From: Acidobacteriota bacterium
GTDB taxonomy: Bacteria > Acidobacteriota > Terriglobia > UBA7540
Length of the DNA: 10,403 bases
Assembly (NCBI GenBank): GCA_003224665.1
Contig: QHZM01000112.1
Coordinates: 1-10,403, forward strand
Direction: 5' to 3'
A program made the translations under genes and the position numbers. A model generated the notes under the pieces. It was not told the origin of the DNA. It made no database searches and saw only the letters and a program-made list of their open reading frames with translations. Numbering within the stretch: the first letter of the stretch is position 1; each line of letters begins with the position of its first letter. This document shows positions 6,911 to 10,403 of this stretch, one piece after another.

Positions 6911-7135
6911 ATGACGAGCTTCATCAAGAATCTTTTTTCCGAATCCGGCGAAGCAAGCTTCAGCCGCGTCGGATCGTTTCTGGCGCTGGTCTGGGCCGGC
7001 GGCTGGATTTCCTACATCGTCTGGACGACGCGCTCGCTGCCTCCACTCGAAAGCTTGACGTTTTTCATCGCGAGCCTTTACGGGCTGGGCAAGGCGGGTG
7101 AGACGGTCCAGCGAGTCCTGGGGAGCAAGCAATGA
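6911..7135 (+). CDS. Small holin-like phage membrane protein
   Basis: A 74-residue protein with two hydrophobic segments, about residues 20-39 (VGSFLALVWAGGWISYIVW) and 46-62 (containing LTFFIASLYGLGKAG), and a positively charged C-terminus. The pattern 'SFSRVGSFLALVWA... LTFFIASLYG.GK' resembles small phage membrane proteins often annotated as holins or DUF2644. Its place after the endolysin and before a spanin-like gene supports a role in membrane permeabilisation. ATG 6911 follows GAGGA at a normal distance. Its TGA overlaps the next ATG (ATGA at 7132-7135), which suggests translational coupling. The holin function is inferred from size, topology and position. Confidence 0.7.
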   Translation: MTSFIKNLFSESGEASFSRVGSFLALVWAGGWISYIVWTTRSLPPLESLTFFIASLYGLGKAGETVQRVLGSKQ

Positions 7136-8013
7136 CGGGAAGGCTTCTATCGCTGCTTCGCTGGCTCAAGGCGCAGACGAAGAGATTCGTTCCTTCCTCG
7201 GCCCTGCCTTTTGCCGTCGTGGGGTTTTGCGGCCTGGTCTTCAGCCTTTGGGTGCTCGATCACGACGAGCACGCGCGGCAGGCGCAGGAGCTCGCGGAGA
7301 TCAAGCAGCGCGCCTCGGCGGACGTTTCCGCGCTGCGGGCGCGCGCCGAGGCGGCGCTCCGGGAAGCCAACGTGCAGCACGCGCGGCAGGTCCGCGAGCT
7401 TGAATCGCAGCAGAACAGGCTCTGGCGACAAGCCGGAGACCTTCAGGAACGGTTTGCGGCGCTCCAAAAAGAGGAGCACGCAAAGCTCGAGCAGGCGTCC
7501 ACCCTGCCAGCTTCAGTGCTGGCCAGCCAAGTGGCGCGCGGGCTCGGCTTAACCCAGCCGGAGGCGGACCATTCCGGGAGTCCCGCCTCCGGCTCGGCTC
7601 GAGGGCCGGAGCGGCTTGCTGCGGACGCCGGCCCTCAAAACTCCAGCCTTCCGGCGCCAGCACAGCCGACGGGGGCCTCTTTCACCGGGCTCGACGAAGA
7701 CGCGCTCCGCAAGGTGAACACCGCGCTGATCGAGCTCAAATCGTGCCGCGAGCAGCACGACTTGATGGGCCAGCAGATCGCCAACTGCAACCAGCAGGTA
7801 GCGACGGGCGCCGCAGTAGCCAGCCAGCAGGCCGCTTCGATTCAGAAACTGAACGAGGCGGTTGAGGCCAAGGACCGCATCCTGGAGCGCCGCGACGCCG
7901 AGCATCATGAGGAAATCAAGGCGATCCGCGGGACGCGACTGGCCCGCCTGGGGCGCACGCTCGAACACGTCCTGATCGGCGTCGCGATCGGCATCGGAGT
8001 GGCCATCCGATGA
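7132..8013 (+). CDS. Double-anchored coiled-coil membrane protein, spanin candidate
   Basis: A 293-residue protein I cannot assign to a named family. An N-terminal membrane segment (about 24-42, PFAVVGFCGLVFSLWVL) is followed by a long Ala/Glu/Arg/Gln-rich coiled coil (44-122), a Pro/Ala/Ser/Gly linker (about 137-183), a second helical part with LKSCREQHDLMGQQIANCNQ (202-221), more coiled coil (230-265), and a short hydrophobic C-terminus (LIGVAIGIGVAI, 281-292). The single N-terminal anchor plus coiled coil resembles i-spanins (Rz type), which link the inner and outer membranes during Gram-negative lysis; 293 residues and a hydrophobic tail are unusual for that group. The linker is encoded by two large DNA palindromes (7557-7636), suggesting it was acquired by repeat insertion. 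It overlaps both neighbours by ATGA. Confidence 0.72.
   Translation: MTGRLLSLLRWLKAQTKRFVPSSALPFAVVGFCGLVFSLWVLDHDEHARQAQELAEIKQRASADVSALRARAEAALREANVQHARQVRELESQQNRLWRQAGDLQERFAALQKEEHAKLEQASTLPASVLASQVARGLGLTQPEADHSGSPASGSARGPERLAADAGPQNSSLPAPAQPTGASFTGLDEDALRKVNTALIELKSCREQHDLMGQQIANCNQQVATGAAVASQQAASIQKLNEAVEAKDRILERRDAEHHEEIKAIRGTRLARLGRTLEHVLIGVAIGIGVAIR
7557..7636. repeat. Pair of strong palindromes inside the spanin-like gene
   Basis: Palindrome 1 pairs GCCGGAGGCGG (7557-7567) with CCGCCTCCGGC (7583-7593), a perfect 11 bp that extends inward by AC/GT past one bulged C. Palindrome 2 pairs GAGGGCCGG (7601-7609) with CCGGCCCTC (7628-7636), a perfect 9 bp with an 18-nt loop. They sit 7 bp apart, like a paired REP/BIME unit, and encode residues about 142-168 of the low-complexity linker with the frame kept. 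This is seen directly; identity as an inserted repeat is inference. Confidence 0.65.
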
Positions 8014-8357
8014 GCCCGTTTGACGCGGAGCGGATCGCGCTCTGGTGGGGCCCGGGGGTTTTGATCCTTATCGTGTTCGGCTTCGGTTTTCTCCGGCTCG
8101 CCAAGTATTGGATCGAGCGATCCATGGACGTCAAGCGGCAGCAAGCGATAAGCGTCTTCGGCATGTTCCAGACCTACGTCGAGCAGTTCTTGAGCGCGCA
8201 AAGATGCCAGGCGGACGCGCTGGCGCGGCTGGCGGGCTCGGTCGAGCGCCGCGACTCGACCGAGAGTTTCGAACACCAGGAAATGCTGATCGCGCTCAAA
8301 GCTGTCCACCGGGACGTCGAGTCCCTGCTGACCCGACACCACGAAGCTATCAGGTGA
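8010..8357 (+). CDS. Small phage membrane protein, DUF2730 / Mu gp25-like
   Basis: A 115-residue protein with one N-terminal membrane segment (about 14-31, GPGVLILIVFGFGFLRLA) followed by a basic turn and a helical, coiled-coil-prone cytosolic tail (VKRQQAISVFGMFQTYVEQF, then helices to LLTRHHEAIR). The layout matches the small DUF2730/gp25 proteins that precede gp26-gp28 in Mu-like phages. The position fits, but the sequence similarity is weak by eye. Its function is unknown. It starts at the ATGA overlap with the spanin-like gene and ends 24 bp before the winged-helix gene. Confidence 0.6.
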   Translation: MSPFDAERIALWWGPGVLILIVFGFGFLRLAKYWIERSMDVKRQQAISVFGMFQTYVEQFLSAQRCQADALARLAGSVERRDSTESFEHQEMLIALKAVHRDVESLLTRHHEAIR

Positions 8358-8381
8358 CTGGGGCTGGGGAGGACCAGGTTC

Positions 8382-8696
8382 ATGCCAAAAAGCTTCCGGC
8401 AGAAAGAAATTATCCGAGGCAGGATCCTTCACACCCTGGCGTTGATCTATCCGACTTCTGCCACCTTGCCGTTGCTCCAGGGCGAACTCGACATCTTCGG
8501 CTACCCGGTCCCGCTCGAGGAGCTGAACTTCCATATCGCCTACCTGGCGGAAAAAGGATTCGTGACCATCGAAGGCGCGCAGAAGCCGCGCTCGAACAGG
8601 AAGATCACGCTGGTGAAGATCACGGCGAAGGGAATTGATTATTACGACGGCAGGCTGCCCTCCGACGAGGGCATCTACCTGGAGCCAAGACAATGA
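8382..8696 (+). CDS. Winged-helix phage protein of Mu-like late operons
   Basis: A 104-residue protein with winged-helix character. A first helix (RQKEIIRGRILHTLALIYP) leads to LPLLQGELDIFGYPVPLEEL, a recognition helix (ELNFHIAYLAEKGFVTIEG), a beta wing, and the ending LVKITAKGIDYYDGRL. This 'I...LHxLxxxYP...L...L.YLxxxGxV.I....ITxKGxDxxxG' layout is that of the small conserved protein between gp25 and gp27 in Mu-like phages (called VpaChn25_0724 family in some annotations). It could regulate the operon or assist packaging; its role is not known. GGGGAGGA (8366-8373) sits 8 nt before the ATG, the clearest ribosome binding site in the operon, so it may be translated independently of the genes before it. 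Its stop overlaps the gp27 start (ATGA, 8693-8696). Confidence 0.75.
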   Translation: MPKSFRQKEIIRGRILHTLALIYPTSATLPLLQGELDIFGYPVPLEELNFHIAYLAEKGFVTIEGAQKPRSNRKITLVKITAKGIDYYDGRLPSDEGIYLEPRQ

Positions 8697-9412
8697 GCAA
8701 GCGCTCCAAGGCCGGGCCCAACCACGGCCGCGCGGGGAATTCCGGCGCGCTCACGATCGTGGCCGCGGAAGAGACACCCCGGCCCGTGTATAGCGACGTC
8801 TCGGAGCTCCCCGCGGACCTGCAGCGGCTGGTCGAGCGCATGCTCGTCGAAGGCGCGACCTTTGAAGACGCAGTGGATGCCGTGAACGAGCGCGGGCGCG
8901 AAGCCATCACGCTCCAGGCCGTCGAAAATTTCTTCCGCTCGAACCTCCCCGTGCAGCAGCAACGCATCGGGCGGCTGATCGAAACGGCGAAAGCGCTTCG
9001 GAAGGCCCTCGGCAGTCCCCGCTCGGGGATGGCTGATCTCGCCGACGCCCTCATCATGACCGGACTGATGCGCGTGAGCCGGCGCGGGGCCAATTTCGAT
9101 CTCCCGCACGCGATGCGGGCGCGAACGGAGAGGGAAACGTTGCACTTGAAGCAGCAGCTCCTCCGCCTGAAAGCGCGCCGGGCCGTTCAAGAAGGAACAA
9201 TCATCCGGGCTCGGACAGATCTCGAGCGCGCCAAATTGAAACTACTCAAAGGCCGAATCATTGAACTTTACCGCTTCCTGGATACGGGAAGGAATCGCAA
9301 CGAAGTGAACGGCGAGACTTATCAACGGATACGCGAAATTTATGGAATCGCCAAAGAGCCGATCGTCCCCTTTGAAGAAAAATCGGTTGCCCCGGCCGCG
9401 CAAGGCTCCTGA
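8693..9412 (+). CDS. DUF3486 family protein, small terminase subunit (Mu gp27-like)
   Basis: A 239-residue protein matching the Mu gp27/DUF3486 pattern. After a basic, flexible N-terminus comes VSELPADLQRLVERMLVEGA (36-55), then an HTH-like segment (FEDAVDAVNERGREAITLQAV, written in parts here: FEDAVDAVNE 57-66 and AITLQAVENFF 71-81), then a long helical region (QQQRIGRLIETAKALRKALG, 88-107; MADLADALIMTGLM, 113-126). A coiled coil spans about 143-190. In Mu-like phages this protein pairs with gp28 as the small terminase, recognising DNA for headful packaging. The last 40 residues (NGETYQRIREIYGIAKEP and beyond) follow the usual family tail. It is coupled to the winged-helix gene by an ATGA overlap and precedes the large terminase by a 52-bp gap that folds into a hairpin. 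Confidence 0.85.
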   Translation: MSKRSKAGPNHGRAGNSGALTIVAAEETPRPVYSDVSELPADLQRLVERMLVEGATFEDAVDAVNERGREAITLQAVENFFRSNLPVQQQRIGRLIETAKALRKALGSPRSGMADLADALIMTGLMRVSRRGANFDLPHAMRARTERETLHLKQQLLRLKARRAVQEGTIIRARTDLERAKLKLLKGRIIELYRFLDTGRNRNEVNGETYQRIREIYGIAKEPIVPFEEKSVAPAAQGS

Positions 9413-9432
9413 AAGATTGGGTTCAGCGAGCG

Positions 9433-9473
9433 CGCCTTCGCCCCTTGCCACCAAGGAGGGTGGCTTGAAGGCG
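9433..9473 (+). promoter_or_regulatory. Hairpin presenting the Shine-Dalgarno of the large terminase in its loop
   Basis: The inner stem GCCACC (9447-9452) / GGTGGC (9459-9464) encloses the 6-nt loop AAGGAG. An outer stem, CGCCTTC (9433-9439) / GAAGGCG (9467-9473), can form with an asymmetric internal loop; TTCGCC (9437-9442) / GGCGAA (9470-9475) is an alternative outer stem. The loop is the core of AAGGAGG (9453-9459), an ideal ribosome binding site five bases before the TTG start at 9465. The structure could tune translation of the packaging motor relative to gp27, or it may be a repeat element that happens to supply the site. Confidence 0.6.
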
Positions 9474-10403
9474 AACGGAGCGACGAGATTCGACCCTCCG
9501 CTGAATGAACTCGGAGGAGATCCGGAACGCTCGCGCCGGGACGCCGACGACCGCGGCGGGCAGGCATCAGTCCAGCAGCGCGTCGGGTTCAAGCCCGCGC
9601 TCGAGCTCCTGCCCTACCAGCAGCGCTGGCTCGGGGACAGCTCGCCGCTCAAGATCGTCGTCAAGGCGCGGCAAATCGGGTTTTCTTTCGCCGCCACGCT
9701 CCGCGCCGTGTTTGAGTGCCTCCGGCCCAAGACAACCTGGATTTTCCTTTCCAAAGGCGAACGGCAGTCGCGCCTGCTGATGGAGAAAGTCCAGGAGCAC
9801 ATCCAGTCCTGCGGCATCGTCGCCCGCACCTCCGAATCGAGCTTTTTTGAAGGCACGATGACGAAGCAGCTCGAAGCACGCTTCCCGAACGGCTCGGTGA
9901 TCTACGGACTGCCGGCCAACCCGGACACCGCGCGCGGCTACACGGGCAACGTGACACTCGATGAGTTCGCTTTCCATCAGGACGCGACGAAAGTTTTTTC
10001 GGCGCTCTACCCGACGATTACCCGCGGCTACCAGCTCGAAGTGGTTTCAACGCCGAATGGCCAGCAAGGGAAATTTTTCGAGATCGCGAAAGCGGCGGGA
10101 CTGACGAGCAGTGGTGAGTGGAAAGTGGTAAGTGATAAGCAAGCACTTACCCCTAACCCCTCAAGCAGTGGTGAGTGGCGAGTGGTAAGTGGTAAGCAAG
10201 AACTTACCCCTAACCCCTCAAGCAGTGGTGAGTGGCGAGTGGTAAGTGGTAAGCAAGAACTTACCCCTAACCACTTACCACCAATCACTTCTTCCTGGAG
10301 CGGCCATCGCGTTGATATTTACCAGGCCGTAGCGCAGGGCTTCCAAATCGACATTGAAGGCCTCCGCGCCGGATGCGATGACGAAGAGACCTGGCTGCAG
10401 GAA
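9465..10403 (+). CDS. Phage terminase large subunit, Mu gp28-like, 3' partial, with in-frame repeat insert
   Basis: First 313 residues of the DNA-packaging motor; the gene runs off the window. After a variable N-terminus, KPALELLPYQQRWL (43-56) leads to the ATPase: VKARQIGFSFA (66-76) is the Walker A-like loop of this family, VTLDEFAF (163-170) Walker B with Asp166-Glu167, and STPNG (195-199) the coupling motif. WSGHRVDIYQAVAQG (278-292) begins the next conserved segment. Between them, residues about 215-276 are a tandem 19-residue repeat (SSGEWRVVSGKQELTPNPS) encoded by 57-bp DNA repeats, not expected in the family. No stop arises. TTG 9465 is chosen because AAGGAGG precedes it by five bases; an in-frame ATG at 9342, inside gp27, has no ribosome binding site. 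The nuclease domain would lie beyond the window, so integrity of the whole gene is unknown. Confidence 0.88.
   Translation, partial: MKANGATRFDPPLNELGGDPERSRRDADDRGGQASVQQRVGFKPALELLPYQQRWLGDSSPLKIVVKARQIGFSFAATLRAVFECLRPKTTWIFLSKGERQSRLLMEKVQEHIQSCGIVARTSESSFFEGTMTKQLEARFPNGSVIYGLPANPDTARGYTGNVTLDEFAFHQDATKVFSALYPTITRGYQLEVVSTPNGQQGKFFEIAKAAGLTSSGEWKVVSDKQALTPNPSSSGEWRVVSGKQELTPNPSSSGEWRVVSGKQELTPNHLPPITSSWSGHRVDIYQAVAQGFQIDIEGLRAGCDDEETWLQE
10107..10291. repeat. 57-bp tandem repeat array with inverted-repeat structure inside the large terminase gene
   Basis: Unit 1 is 10107-10163, unit 2 is 10164-10220, and a third partial unit runs from 10221 to about 10272. Units 2 and 3 are identical over at least 51 bp; unit 1 differs from unit 2 at four positions. 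Each unit opens with degenerate heptamers (GTGAGTG, GCGAGTG, GTAAGTG, GTAAGCA). GTGGTAAGTGGT (10239-10250) and ACCACTTACCAC (10270-10281) form a perfect 12-bp inverted repeat with a 19-nt loop, and the two ends of the array are imperfectly inverted copies of each other (11 of 15 by eye). The unit length is a multiple of three, so copy number can change without breaking the host gene's frame. Base composition is visibly lower in GC than its surroundings. Confidence 0.9.

Larger units (their letters stand above)
6112..10403 (+). mobile_element. Mu-like prophage (or remnant), lysis and packaging section, continues past the window
   Basis: Seven consecutive plus-strand genes encode lysis-type membrane proteins and then DNA-packaging proteins in the order known from Mu-like phages: endolysin, small membrane proteins, DUF2730-like, winged-helix protein, DUF3486 (gp27) and large terminase (gp28). 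Several neighbours overlap by ATGA. Portal, head and tail genes would be expected to the right. No transposase, repressor or regulatory early genes are present, and the left limit is not defined by any visible repeat. It may therefore be a defective prophage, a domesticated packaging cluster, or a phage with an unusual gene order. Confidence 0.75.

Noticed and set aside
7905..8693. Minus-strand ORF (262 codons) across the small phage genes
   Set aside because: It lies opposite two phage genes with ATGA coupling and good ribosome binding sites; its translation has no recognisable features.
9342..9464. Upstream ATG 9342 as start of the large terminase
   Set aside because: It has no ribosome binding site, would overlap gp27 by 71 bp, and adds a Lys/Arg/Ser/Pro-rich stretch. 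TTG 9465 has an ideal AAGGAGG at five bases.
10028..10288. Minus-strand ORF with LTTRHSPLLEGLGVSSCLP repeats
   Set aside because: This is the reverse translation of the 57-bp tandem repeat. The plus strand is the terminase reading frame, and the minus frame has no support as a gene.
10107..10291. CRISPR array
   Set aside because: The repeats are contiguous, with no unique spacers of constant length, lie inside a coding frame, and have no cas gene nearby.

Overview
The window looks like a piece of chromosome from a GC-rich Gram-negative bacterium, most likely a soil member of the Acidobacteriota. This is inferred from the general style of the proteins: a Tat-exported Gfo/Idh/MocA oxidoreductase, small conserved proteins of acidobacterial type, and abundant GC-rich palindromic repeats. 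No marker gene fixes the taxon.

Positions 1 to about 6000 are ordinary and partly decayed host DNA. They hold a repeat-rich stretch with the last 51 codons of a lost TolC-type efflux gene (435-590), then the Gfo/Idh/MocA oxidoreductase (747-2090). A gap is followed by a small conserved protein (2498-2770), a large uncharacterised protein with a RecB-like PD-(D/E)XK nuclease core (2834-4360), and a metallo-beta-lactamase-fold hydrolase (4511-5332). Facing these is a D-aminoacyl-tRNA deacylase gene (5730-5398, minus) that has lost its C-terminal part, including the Gly-cisPro motif.

From about 6112 to the right edge, seven genes run in one direction, several with ATGA stop/start overlaps. In order they are: a muramidase-like endolysin, a small holin-like membrane protein, a double-anchored coiled-coil protein (spanin candidate), a small membrane protein like the DUF2730/Mu gp25 class, a winged-helix protein of Mu-like phages, a DUF3486/Mu gp27 small terminase subunit, and the start of the large terminase (Mu gp28 type), which runs off the window. 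This is the lysis and DNA-packaging start of a Mu-like late operon. No transposase, repressor or other early gene is visible, and the operon begins directly beside host genes.

The most striking signal is a set of palindromic or tandem repeats lodged inside the phage operon without breaking reading frames. The large terminase contains a 57-bp (19-codon) tandem repeat, about three units, between its ATPase core and the following conserved segment. The spanin-like gene carries two adjacent strong hairpins in its linker. The two terminase genes are separated by a hairpin whose loop is the Shine-Dalgarno sequence for a TTG start.
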